Source: Methanosarcinales archaeon (GTDB taxonomy: Archaea; Halobacteriota; Syntropharchaeia; Alkanophagales; Methanospirareceae). Taken from it: DNA of 19,757 bases. Below are positions 7,587 to 15,174 of the stretch, piece after piece (position 1 is the stretch's first letter; every line of letters begins with the position of its first letter). Position numbers and translations under genes: made by a program. Where the stretch lies: assembly GCA_016649585.1 (NCBI GenBank), contig JAENXH010000004.1, forward strand, positions 1,769 to 21,525. The letters run 5' to 3'. The notes beneath the pieces were generated by a model. The model was not told the DNA's origin. It made no database searches and was given only the letters and a program-made list of their open reading frames with translations.

Positions 7587-10500
7587 TCTTTTCCTCTTCT
7601 AAGCGTAAAATATGCGACAAGTACGATTAATAATACAGCGATACTCACCGTGGTTATTATAATCCCTTTTATCCGTGGAATTAATGCTGGTGCTGATGCT
7701 GGTGTTGGTGTTGGTGTCACCGCCATAGGCGGAGTTGTGGTCTTCGGTGTTACAGCAGGCGAAGGAGTTACGGTTGCATAAGGTGCTGAAGGCGGTGCTG
7801 TTTTTTCCTTACCCGATATTGCGAATAGCGAAAAGCCCGGTGTTTCCGCTCCGAAATACAGCGATGCGTTATCCTCTTTAATCTTTAGGGTTGGTAACAC
7901 ACTCCAGTTATTATCACTGTACCTGTTTAAAGTGATTGTTGCTTCATCTATGTTTCTCTCGTTTATCCAGGTCTTGTTTACGTTGAATTCGATGGTTGCA
8001 CTTGCTATGTCACTATCTGTTAGATTGGTTGTGGTTACGTTGAAGTAGCAATACGGTATTCCAGAAACGTTTGTGATAAGTGCTGTTATTCCGAGCGGTT
8101 GAATCATAATGCTTGCATTGCGAATGGTGCTGTGGGCGTTAATGGTAATCCTTGTAACGCTTATCTTTTCAAACGTTACAGAAGCATTTTCACCTGCTTC
8201 TATTGACACAGGTGCTGGAGTTGGAGTTGGCGAGATGCCACCGCCACTACCGCCAGGATAAGTAGGAGAAGTGTCTGTAGGAGGCTTGGAGTCCATGCTT
8301 GTACTCCAATACCATGTGACTACATCACCACTTTTTAATTTGTATTCATCAGATACAACGCTAGGTTTGGGATCCTGTGGATAATTAACCCAGTACATCC
8401 ATCCAGACGTAAGTCCTTCACTCTTCTCTTCGATTCCAGCGATCTCGTAGACGTATGTACCAAAACTCTCTTCCCTTGCATTATAAGAGAAACCGCCTCT
8501 CTTCGACGCGTTATCAAGGGCATCAAAGGCTGTCACACCACTTTCGAAAGAGATATCACCACTGTATATGTCGCCTTTATAACGATGAGATATGTCTACA
8601 TGAACAACGCTTTTATCACCTCCACCGCCTCCGTCCGTTGGAGTCACTGTAGCCGTCTTCTTCTCCGAGCGGATATACCCCTCCTTCTCTGCATATACTG
8701 TATAAGTACCAACATTCGACAGTGCAATTACCACGCTTCCATTGATGTCCGTGGTATAATTAAAGCTATCTACATAAACTGTTGCATTGTCAACAGGATT
8801 CCACGAGCCTGTTATGTCATTGTATGATTCTACAGTAGCAGTAAATTGCTCATTCACTTTAACACTCGTTTTATCCAGCGTTGTATTAAGCGGAGCGGCT
8901 GTGAAAGAGCTTAAATACCATAAAACTTCCTCATGCGGTGTGGGGGGGGGTTCCGTTACGTTTATTATGAAATCCGCAGCGCCAACTATTGGCGAATAAT
9001 AATTGACACGGTACAGCCATGACGGATCCCATGTTACGGGATTATAGACCTCTTCACCTATCGAGGTCACCATGAGTCCCCATCCCATATCCACAACTTT
9101 ATACGAGAAGTTGCCGAGCTTCGATGCCGCATCAAGTGCTCCCAATGCGGTTGGGTTATCAAAATAGTGTGAGACATTGGCAGTGTCAACGATCGTGGAG
9201 TTGCCGACGGTTACTTCCCCATACCAGATCGTATTGTTCTTCCCTTCGATACGAACATTGATAATGGGCTGCGAAACGCTCACGTTCCTCTTTGGCGATC
9301 TTATACATCCTTCTTTCTCGGCATACACCGAGTAGGTCCCGATGCTCGATAACGAGATTGTTGCATTTCCATCACTGCCAGTTGTATACGTAGATATGCC
9401 AACGTGAACTGTTGCATTCTCCACAGGACTCCATAAGCTCGATGTGTCGTTAAATGACTCCACAGTTGCATTGAAATGTTCATTCACGTTAACGCTCGTT
9501 TTTTCCAGCGTTATCCTAAGCGGAGCGGCTGTGAAAGAGCCTAAATACCATAAAACTTCCTCGTGTGGTGGTGATGGCGGCTCTGTTACTCCCAACACGA
9601 AATCAGCGGCACCTACCTCCGCTTGAATGTAATCTACACGGTACAACCATGACGGATCCCACGTTACCGGATTATAAGCCTCTCCTCCTATCGAAGTCAC
9701 TAAGAGCCCCCACCCCATATCCTCAACTTCATACAAGAAGTTACCGAGCTTCGATGCTGCATCAAGTGCTCCCAACGCAGTTGGCTTATCAAGGTAGTGC
9801 GAGACGTTGTCCGTATCCACGATCGTCGAGTTGCTGAAGGTTACTTCTCCACTCCAGATCGTCTCGTTTTTTCCTTCGATGCGGACGTTGATACGTGGTA
9901 TGAAAACGCGCACGTCCCTCTTCGGCGATCTTATACATCCTTCTTTTTCGGCATACACCGAATAGGTCCCGGCACCTGAAATCGTTATTGTAGCGTTTCC
10001 ATCACTACCAGTTGTATGTTGTAAGGTTCCAACATGAACCGTAGCATTACCGAGCGGTTCCCAGCCGCTCGTCGTGTCATTGTAATAGCGCACGGTTACG
10101 TTAAAGAACTCGCCTACAGCTACGCTCGTCTTCTCGAGCGTAAGGTTGAGTGGATCGTCCGTCCACGAACCATAATACCAGAGGATCTCTCTGTGCGGCG
10201 CGGATGGGGGTTCTGTTACACCCACTACGAAATCAGCAGCTCCGACCATTGGCGAATAATAATCGACGCGGTACATCCACCTATCCCCTGTATCGGGATT
10301 GTTAGCCTCACCACGTATAGATTTCACTAAGAGCCCCTCAGTCTGGTTTTCAACTCCATAAGAGAAATCCCCGAGCTTCGACGCTGCATCTACAGCTCCC
10401 AATGCAGTTGGTTTATCGAGGTAGTGCGAGACGTTGTCCGTATCCACAATCGTAGCGTTGCTGAAGGTTATTTCTCCGCTCCAGATCGTTTCGTTTTTAC

Positions 10501-11707
10501 CCTCTATTCTTATTTTGGTGGTGATTGCTGTTTTTTCACCAAATGCATACACGCTCCCATCATCTGCACCAATGAATACGATTCCATCTGCAACTGCAGG
10601 TGAGGACATTACACATAGACCTACATTATAGGACCAACGCAGCGATCCATCGGTCGTGTTGAGTGCATAGACAGTTCCATCTCCTACAGCACCAAACACA
10701 CTTGTTCCGAAAAAAACCGTATCGTGTGCAATAACAGGAGAAGATTGTATTACACCATCGACAGTACAGTTCCACAGTTCTACCCCCGTTATCCCGTCAT
10801 AGCAATACATCTTCTTATCATCAGACCCAATGTACACCTTCCCGTTCGATACCGCGGGAGAGGACATCACACAACTAAAGGGATTATTCCACACCTCGCC
10901 ACCAGTACGTGCATTCACTGCGTACACTCTATCCTTTGATGCAAAGAAGACCGTGTTATTCCAGATTGCGGGCGTCGACTTAATCTGTGTGCTTGTATTG
11001 AACCGCCACAAGATAGTGTGTGAGGATATATTGACACAGAAGAGCGAATGATTGGCGAGATTCCCCGCGAAGAAGACATTACCATCTGCAATTGCCGGGG
11101 AAGTATAATAGGCTGTATCTCCCGTTGATATGTTCCATAACTCGCTCCCATCAAAGTCAAATACATGTAGTGTTCCGTTGTTCAAGACGTCGTTTGAGAA
11201 AGTGGTGATGAATACCTTATTGTCACAGACAATCGGAGATGAAGCAACACCCCAATACGCAGGGTTGTGCTCTATTTTCTTATTCCATGTCGTTTCGCCA
11301 CTCGAGGCGTTTATGCAATATAGATGTCCATTCTTAGATCCTACAACGATCCTGTCTCCAAAGAGTGCCGCAGTAGATGCGCCACCATCCCCCCCATCTA
11401 AAGGATTATCCCAAATAATGGTACCTGTGCGTTCATCGAGACAATAGAGACCATAACTGCCTACGTCCATCTCCCAATTAGATACATATACTTTTCCATC
11501 AGATACGATTGGCGAGGAACCAACAAATCCGCCCAGATATTTAGACCAGAGGAGGTCACTGGTCATCGGTGCATTCTCGCTGACGTTTCCAGTCCTCTGG
11601 AGATCGTAATGAAACATTGGATAGTTTCCACCAGCTTCTGCCGTTGCCAACATAGGCATTGCAGCCATTAACAAAGCAAACGCTAATAGCAACGTGTAAT
11701 TTTTCAT
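7583..11707 (-). CDS. Giant secreted surface protein: PQQ-like beta-propeller, four DUF4430 (transcobalamin C-terminal-like) domains, PGF-pre-PGF domain, C-terminal anchor
   Basis: The 1374-residue protein has a signal peptide (1-24, ending ATAEA) and a PQQ-type beta-propeller (about 27-392; repeats such as SSPAVSNGKVYIGSDDKKMY). Three long modules follow (397-603, 604-813, 814-1022), each a DUF4430 domain plus an Ig-like/carboxypeptidase-regulatory-like domain (NATVHVG, TYSVYAEKEG). A fourth, divergent DUF4430 lies at 1035-1136 (SGWMYWVNYP, LKSGDVVTWYW). Then come a Gly/Pro linker, a PGF-pre-PGF-type domain (about 1167-1298, ending GFSLFAISG), a Thr/Pro stalk and a membrane helix (about 1346-1367) with RRGKE after it. 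DUF4430 is the family of the intrinsic factor/transcobalamin beta domain. Many NxS/T sequons suggest heavy N-glycosylation. ATG 11707 has GAGGT eight bases before it and a TATA-like box at 11745-11753. It is the first gene of the operon; its stop overlaps the next start (ATGA). The ligand is inferred, not shown. Confidence 0.88.
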   Translation of the reverse strand: MKNYTLLLAFALLMAAMPMLATAEAGGNYPMFHYDLQRTGNVSENAPMTSDLLWSKYLGGFVGSSPIVSDGKVYVSNWEMDVGSYGLYCLDERTGTIIWDNPLDGGDGGASTAALFGDRIVVGSKNGHLYCINASSGETTWNKKIEHNPAYWGVASSPIVCDNKVFITTFSNDVLNNGTLHVFDFDGSELWNISTGDTAYYTSPAIADGNVFFAGNLANHSLFCVNISSHTILWRFNTSTQIKSTPAIWNNTVFFASKDRVYAVNARTGGEVWNNPFSCVMSSPAVSNGKVYIGSDDKKMYCYDGITGVELWNCTVDGVIQSSPVIAHDTVFFGTSVFGAVGDGTVYALNTTDGSLRWSYNVGLCVMSSPAVADGIVFIGADDGSVYAFGEKTAITTKIRIEGKNETIWSGEITFSNATIVDTDNVSHYLDKPTALGAVDAASKLGDFSYGVENQTEGLLVKSIRGEANNPDTGDRWMYRVDYYSPMVGAADFVVGVTEPPSAPHREILWYYGSWTDDPLNLTLEKTSVAVGEFFNVTVRYYNDTTSGWEPLGNATVHVGTLQHTTGSDGNATITISGAGTYSVYAEKEGCIRSPKRDVRVFIPRINVRIEGKNETIWSGEVTFSNSTIVDTDNVSHYLDKPTALGALDAASKLGNFLYEVEDMGWGLLVTSIGGEAYNPVTWDPSWLYRVDYIQAEVGAADFVLGVTEPPSPPHEEVLWYLGSFTAAPLRITLEKTSVNVNEHFNATVESFNDTSSLWSPVENATVHVGISTYTTGSDGNATISLSSIGTYSVYAEKEGCIRSPKRNVSVSQPIINVRIEGKNNTIWYGEVTVGNSTIVDTANVSHYFDNPTALGALDAASKLGNFSYKVVDMGWGLMVTSIGEEVYNPVTWDPSWLYRVNYYSPIVGAADFIINVTEPPPTPHEEVLWYLSSFTAAPLNTTLDKTSVKVNEQFTATVESYNDITGSWNPVDNATVYVDSFNYTTDINGSVVIALSNVGTYTVYAEKEGYIRSEKKTATVTPTDGGGGGDKSVVHVDISHRYKGDIYSGDISFESGVTAFDALDNASKRGGFSYNAREESFGTYVYEIAGIEEKSEGLTSGWMYWVNYPQDPKPSVVSDEYKLKSGDVVTWYWSTSMDSKPPTDTSPTYPGGSGGGISPTPTPAPVSIEAGENASVTFEKISVTRITINAHSTIRNASIMIQPLGITALITNVSGIPYCYFNVTTTNLTDSDIASATIEFNVNKTWINERNIDEATITLNRYSDNNWSVLPTLKIKEDNASLYFGAETPGFSLFAISGKEKTAPPSAPYATVTPSPAVTPKTTTPPMAVTPTPTPASAPALIPRIKGIIITTVSIAVLLIVLVAYFTLRRGKE
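8642..10519 (-). repeat. Three tandem protein-coding repeats of about 630 bp (DUF4430 plus Ig-like module)
   Basis: Three consecutive coding units (9899-10519, 9269-9898 and 8642-9268) encode copies of the same two-domain module. The IEGKN element recurs at residues 401, 610 and 820, a step of about 210 residues. Units 2 and 3 still match well in DNA: for instance AGCGGAGCGGCTGTGAAAGA occurs at 8889 and again at 9519, exactly 630 bp apart. Unit 1 has diverged more. This points to stepwise internal duplication, the last being fairly recent. Confidence 0.9.
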
Positions 11708-11715
11708 TCTTTTTT

Positions 11716-11720
11716 ACCTC
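11716..11720 (-). promoter_or_regulatory. Ribosome binding site of the surface operon
   Basis: GAGGT on the minus strand, eight bases before ATG 11707. It supports this start and a leadered transcript, unlike several other genes here that look leaderless. Confidence 0.6.
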
Positions 11721-11744
11721 AAAGAATGAAGTGCGCTGAGCGAC

Positions 11745-11753
11745 TTTAAATAA
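11745..11753 (-). promoter_or_regulatory. TATA-like box of the transcobalamin-like surface operon
   Basis: TTATTTAAA on the minus strand, about 40 nt before the ATG. A start about 25 nt downstream would leave a short leader containing the GAGGT site. It lies in the 118-nt gap after thiC, so the operon seems to be transcribed on its own. Confidence 0.5.
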
Positions 11754-11764
11754 CCTTCTTTTCG

Positions 11765-11780
11765 GGTAATAATTATAACC
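11765..11780. promoter_or_regulatory. Candidate operator palindrome upstream of the surface operon
   Basis: GGTAATAATTATAACC is a 16-bp near-perfect palindrome: seven of eight base pairs are symmetric, with one mismatch at the fourth position. It sits just upstream of the TATA-like box of the operon (minus-strand sense), a typical place for an activator or repressor. The surroundings are AT-rich, which raises the chance of coincidence, but the GG/CC ends make it stand out. Confidence 0.3.
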
Positions 11781-11825
11781 TAAATGGATAATAATATTTT
11801 TTTATAATTTTTATAATAGGGCGTC

Positions 11826-13118
11826 TCACTTCTTAAAAAACTCCCTTACCATTTTAATCGCGCACAACTCGCCGCAGATGGAGCAGGCATCGCTTTTAGA
11901 AGGTCTGCTATCTCTTATCCTCTGAGCTTCTTCAGGGTTAAGAGCGAGTTCAAATTGTCGTTTCCAATCCAAATTTTTACGTGCGTACGCCATCTCGTCG
12001 TCCAATCGTCTCGCCTTCGAGCGTTGCCCTTCTTTTACGAGGTCCGCGGTATGCGCTGCTATTTTTGTTACAATCGTGCCTTCCTTTATGTCGTTTACCG
12101 AGGGCAATGCTAAATGCTCGGACGGTGAAACCATGCAGAGAAAATCCGCACCATACATGCCCGCAACCGCTCCTCCTATCGCACTCACTAAATGGTCGTA
12201 TCCCGGTGCGATGTCGGTGACAAGTGGTCCTAAAAGATAAAGTGGTGCAAAATCCGTGATGTGTTTTATCACCTTTACCGCTGCTTCTATTTCGTCCAGT
12301 GGCACGTGCCCCGGTCCTTCAACGAGTGTCTGGACACCTTCTTCCCGGGCACGCTTCACGAGTTCGCCAAGTATAATGGCTTCCATGAATTTCGCACGAT
12401 CCGAAGCATCGGAAATACAGCCGGGACGCATACCATCGCCTAAGCTGAGTGTTAGCTCATACTCCTTCGCTATCTCTATAAGATACTCATATTCGTCATA
12501 AAACGGATTTTCACGCTCGTTGTGCATCATCCAGGCAACGAGGAATGCGCCACCGCGACTCACGATGTCTAAGATGCGTTCGCTCCGCTTCAATCGCTCC
12601 AGCGAGTTGAGATTCACGCCTGCATGAATAGTAACAAAGTCAACACCGTCTTTTGCATGGTTCCTGACGGCATTGAACATGTCGTCCGAACTCATGTCCA
12701 CGACTGCTCTTACGTCTGCCTTCTCCAATGCCGCCTGGTATATTGGTACCGTCCCGACGGGCACGTTTACTTCCTTCAAAATTGTTCGTCGCGTTTCATC
12801 AAGGTCGCCACCGGTAGAGAGGTCCATTATCGCATCAGCACCGTATTGCAGAGCAATCTTTGCCTTCTCCACTTCTTCACCAAGGTTAACATAATCTTTT
12901 GACGTCCCTACATTCACGTTCAGCTTCGTGCTCATCCCTTCACCAATTGCTTTGAGCACTATCTCTCTCCCGTCTCTTGCCTCATCTGCACGCTTCACAT
13001 TCCTCGGAATTACCACTTTCCCCGCATCGAGCAGTCGCTGCAATTTCTCTACGCTAACTCCTTCTGCTACGGAAACTCGCTTTAATTCTTTCTCTTCCCA
13101 TTTGACGACGAAAGACAT
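11826..13118 (-). CDS. thiC: ThiC-family radical SAM enzyme (phosphomethylpyrimidine synthase; BzaF-type alternative)
   Basis: ThiC converts aminoimidazole ribotide to hydroxymethylpyrimidine phosphate, the pyrimidine half of thiamine. The 430-residue protein carries the family core: GADAIMDLSTGGDLDE, PVGTVPIYQA, DGVDFVTIHAGV, RGGAFLVAWM, SLGDGMRPGCI, VEGPGHVPLD, LGPLVTDIAPGYDH and GADFLCMVSPSEHL. Near the C-terminus, C412, C415 and C419 (CSICGELC) form the cluster-binding motif with a CX2CX3C spacing, the shorter form I associate with archaeal and clostridial members rather than the CX2CX4C of E. coli. The length fits archaeal ThiC. BzaF, a close paralogue, uses the same substrate to make 5-hydroxybenzimidazole, the cobamide lower ligand common in methanogens. 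With a corrinoid-related operon next door, that alternative should be kept open. Only a tree or structure-guided residue check could separate them. No other thiamine gene is in the window. Confidence 0.93.
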   Translation of the reverse strand: MSFVVKWEEKELKRVSVAEGVSVEKLQRLLDAGKVVIPRNVKRADEARDGREIVLKAIGEGMSTKLNVNVGTSKDYVNLGEEVEKAKIALQYGADAIMDLSTGGDLDETRRTILKEVNVPVGTVPIYQAALEKADVRAVVDMSSDDMFNAVRNHAKDGVDFVTIHAGVNLNSLERLKRSERILDIVSRGGAFLVAWMMHNERENPFYDEYEYLIEIAKEYELTLSLGDGMRPGCISDASDRAKFMEAIILGELVKRAREEGVQTLVEGPGHVPLDEIEAAVKVIKHITDFAPLYLLGPLVTDIAPGYDHLVSAIGGAVAGMYGADFLCMVSPSEHLALPSVNDIKEGTIVTKIAAHTADLVKEGQRSKARRLDDEMAYARKNLDWKRQFELALNPEEAQRIRDSRPSKSDACSICGELCAIKMVREFFKK

Positions 13119-13224
13119 GGTGCTTATTTTTAATGTGCTTTTTTTTCTTTCCTTTTCGGTTACCTTTATTAATTAATTCGCGGCGTTTTGTATAAACTTT
13201 TTCAATCCAATCGCCGTAGCCAGT

Positions 13225-13944
13225 TTATTTCGTTTTGACGATTTCAGGCACTTTTCCCCACGTTGCCAGTACGTCCTTATAGATCGCCAGCGCACCTTCA
13301 ATGCTTTCTACGCGATTGATTGCATGGAAAGCTTCTTTGATCGATTGCTCGTCCGTTACGGCATTGCAGAGCGCGGTAGCTGCGGCATCTGACAGAGATG
13401 CGCTCGTGCTTATCACCGTTGCGGCATCCGCAGTTCCAAAGCTTATAGAATGCCCTACCGTACCGGAGGACGTGCATATACCTATTAAAGATGAGGACGG
13501 CTTTACACGAAGCGCAATCTTGTTCGAGAATTGACTTTCTCCAGCATGTATACCGACAAGCACCTCTCTATCGGTTATCAACGCAATGTCCCCTCCGTTA
13601 TCCACCATTGCATATGTTGCTCCGGCATCTTGCATCGCCTCTACAGCAAATTCTGCTAAAGTGCCTGCAACTGCTGACATCGGCCCTATGCCAAATTTAC
13701 CCGCAGCGTCTATCATTCTCCGTACTACCTCTGGTAGCTCGTCCTTTTCTATAGTGCCACCGACCTCAACTTCACCTTTTATCTGGTACCGTTCGAGCGT
13801 AACGAGGAAATAAGGATGCCACCGCACAAACCGTTCCAATTCTCTTCTTCGCCGCGTTATCTCCTCTTCTGCTATCTCTACATACCGCTTTTCGTCTGCA
13901 GTTATCCATACGAAAGTCTCCTTTAGCCTGAAACTCTCCTTCAT
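13225..13944 (-). CDS. UPF0280/COG2122 family protein (ApbE-superfamily-like)
   Basis: The 239-residue protein matches the UPF0280 family: the N-terminal FRLKETFVWI, GKFGIGPMSAVAGTLAE (83-99), DNGGDIAL (115-122) and CTSSGTVGHSISFGTADA (157-174), followed by a run of small residues. The fold resembles the flavin transferase ApbE, but the family is a separate branch. From memory of the literature, the Methanosarcina acetivorans homologue MA1715 takes part in sulfide assimilation toward homocysteine; the chemistry was not resolved. There is no signal peptide, so it is cytoplasmic. A TATA-like box on the minus strand at about 13963-13971 lies only some 23 nt before ATG 13944, which suggests a leaderless mRNA. 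It is divergent from the asparagine-synthetase-like gene and 106 nt upstream of thiC, which may be read from its own promoter. Confidence 0.88.
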   Translation of the reverse strand: MKESFRLKETFVWITADEKRYVEIAEEEITRRRRELERFVRWHPYFLVTLERYQIKGEVEVGGTIEKDELPEVVRRMIDAAGKFGIGPMSAVAGTLAEFAVEAMQDAGATYAMVDNGGDIALITDREVLVGIHAGESQFSNKIALRVKPSSSLIGICTSSGTVGHSISFGTADAATVISTSASLSDAAATALCNAVTDEQSIKEAFHAINRVESIEGALAIYKDVLATWGKVPEIVKTK

Positions 13945-14086
13945 ATCCCGTCTTGCCGCTGTATTTTAATAGCTTTTCCCCCCTTTAAATTAGCAGCACG
14001 GGTATGTTATTTATTTAAGCATCCAGTGAGTGAGCGTTCACACGGCGGTTCTCCGTTTCAAATAGCGCTGCAGTAAAGAGATAACG
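13945..14086. promoter_or_regulatory. Divergent promoter region between UPF0280 and Asn-synthetase-like genes
   Basis: This 142-nt gap holds TATA-like boxes facing both ways: ATTTTAATA at 13963-13971 for the minus-strand UPF0280 gene and TTATTTAAG at 14011-14019 for the plus-strand gene, leaving the latter a leader of about 45 nt. Small inverted repeats (GTGA..TCAC near 14030-14041 and ACGG..CCGT near 14043-14057) fall in that leader. Joint regulation is possible but not shown. Confidence 0.35.
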
Positions 14087-15073
14087 ATGAAAAAAGATGA
14101 GAAAGAAGCATGCGGTAAGTTAAGAGAACTATTGAAAGATGTGGTGGAGAGAAACAATGCGGAAGCATTGCTGCTTTCTGGCGGGTTGGATACGAGCATT
14201 TTAGCCGCCCTTGCTAACGATCATGGTAAAAGCAAAAAGGCACTTACCGTAGCTCTAACTGGAACTCGGGCTCCTGACCTCGGATATGCACAAAAGGTAG
14301 CTCAGAAGTTTCGGTATGAGCACCATCTGATTTGCCTATCAGAAACCGAAGCTTTGGATAAACTGCCGGAAGTGATAAAAGCGGTTAGAAGCTTTGATCC
14401 CGCGCTTCCTAACGATTTGACTATCTATGTCGCGTTACAAGAAGCAAAGAATCTCGGAATAAAAAGCGTAATGACCGGCGATGGCGCAGACGAGCTCTTC
14501 GCAGGGTATTCTTACATGCACGAGCTCTCGCCGGATACACTGGACAAATACATAAAAGCTATCTCAAAGACTATGTGGTTCTCCTCTAACAAGCTGGGAG
14601 CTTCTCTTGACGTGGAGATAAAACAGCCATATCGCGATAAAAAAATTGTTGACTTCGCCCTTGAGATAGATCCTGGCTTAAAGGTAAAAGAAATAAACGG
14701 TAGAAAATATGGGAAGTGGCTATTACGAAAGGCCTTTGAAGAGGAATTGGGCGAGGTGGCGTGGCGAGCAAAAGAGCCGATAGAGTTCGGTTCGGGAACG
14801 ACAAAGCTCCGGGCTATAATAAGCGGGAAAATTTCCAATGAAGAATACGAACAGAAGAAGCAAGACTATGGGATGGAATTCATGAATAAAGAGCATTTGT
14901 TCTTCTATGAGCTATACAAAGCGGTTGTGGGCGGAATTCCGAAGTCGCAAGTAAAGGGAAAAGGGAAGGAATGCCCACTCTGCAATGCCGAACTGCCGGA
15001 AAACAGGCACCACTGTTACATCTGTGGCTTCTCCTATCCTCTGGGTAAATACCTTGGAGAAGCAGACACCTGA
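14087..15073 (+). CDS. Asparagine-synthetase-like PP-loop ATPase with C-terminal zinc ribbon, lacking the glutaminase domain
   Basis: The 328-residue protein contains the synthetase domain of AsnB: the ATP-pyrophosphatase loop LLLSGGLDTS (28-37), the aspartate/ATP-site motif TGDGADELFAGY (130-141), and later PYRDKKIVDFALE and RKAFEEELGEVAWRAKEPIEFGSG. The N-terminal Ntn-type glutaminase domain of AsnB is absent; only about 25 residues precede the PP-loop. Instead a zinc ribbon sits at the C-terminus (C296, C299, C310, C313). Such stand-alone domains adenylate a carboxyl group and transfer ammonia or another nucleophile; true asparagine synthesis is not guaranteed. Other PP-loop roles (tRNA or cofactor modification) are possible, and the ribbon would fit a carrier-protein or nucleic-acid contact. 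It is transcribed alone, away from UPF0280, and is followed by a 101-nt gap. Confidence 0.85.
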   Translation: MKKDEKEACGKLRELLKDVVERNNAEALLLSGGLDTSILAALANDHGKSKKALTVALTGTRAPDLGYAQKVAQKFRYEHHLICLSETEALDKLPEVIKAVRSFDPALPNDLTIYVALQEAKNLGIKSVMTGDGADELFAGYSYMHELSPDTLDKYIKAISKTMWFSSNKLGASLDVEIKQPYRDKKIVDFALEIDPGLKVKEINGRKYGKWLLRKAFEEELGEVAWRAKEPIEFGSGTTKLRAIISGKISNEEYEQKKQDYGMEFMNKEHLFFYELYKAVVGGIPKSQVKGKGKECPLCNAELPENRHHCYICGFSYPLGKYLGEADT

Positions 15074-15107
15074 TGAATCAATGACATTTTAACTATTAGA
15101 AAACGAA

Positions 15108-15116
15108 TTATAAAAG
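15108..15116 (+). promoter_or_regulatory. TATA-like box before pentapeptide-channel gene
   Basis: TTATAAAAG is a strong archaeal TATA match, placing a start near 15137 with a leader of about 38 nt. A second, weaker TTATAAT at 15144-15150 would give an almost leaderless mRNA. The gap 15074-15174 holds nothing else that I can name. Confidence 0.45.
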
Positions 15117-15174
15117 GGTGAAATGAAACGGTAAAATTCACTATTATAATCCATATAGCTATGTAGGCGAATAA

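Noticed and set aside
11863..11899. Unusual CX2CX3C cluster motif in the ThiC-family protein
   Set aside because: The shorter spacing fits what I know of archaeal and clostridial members, so I do not count it as a defect.
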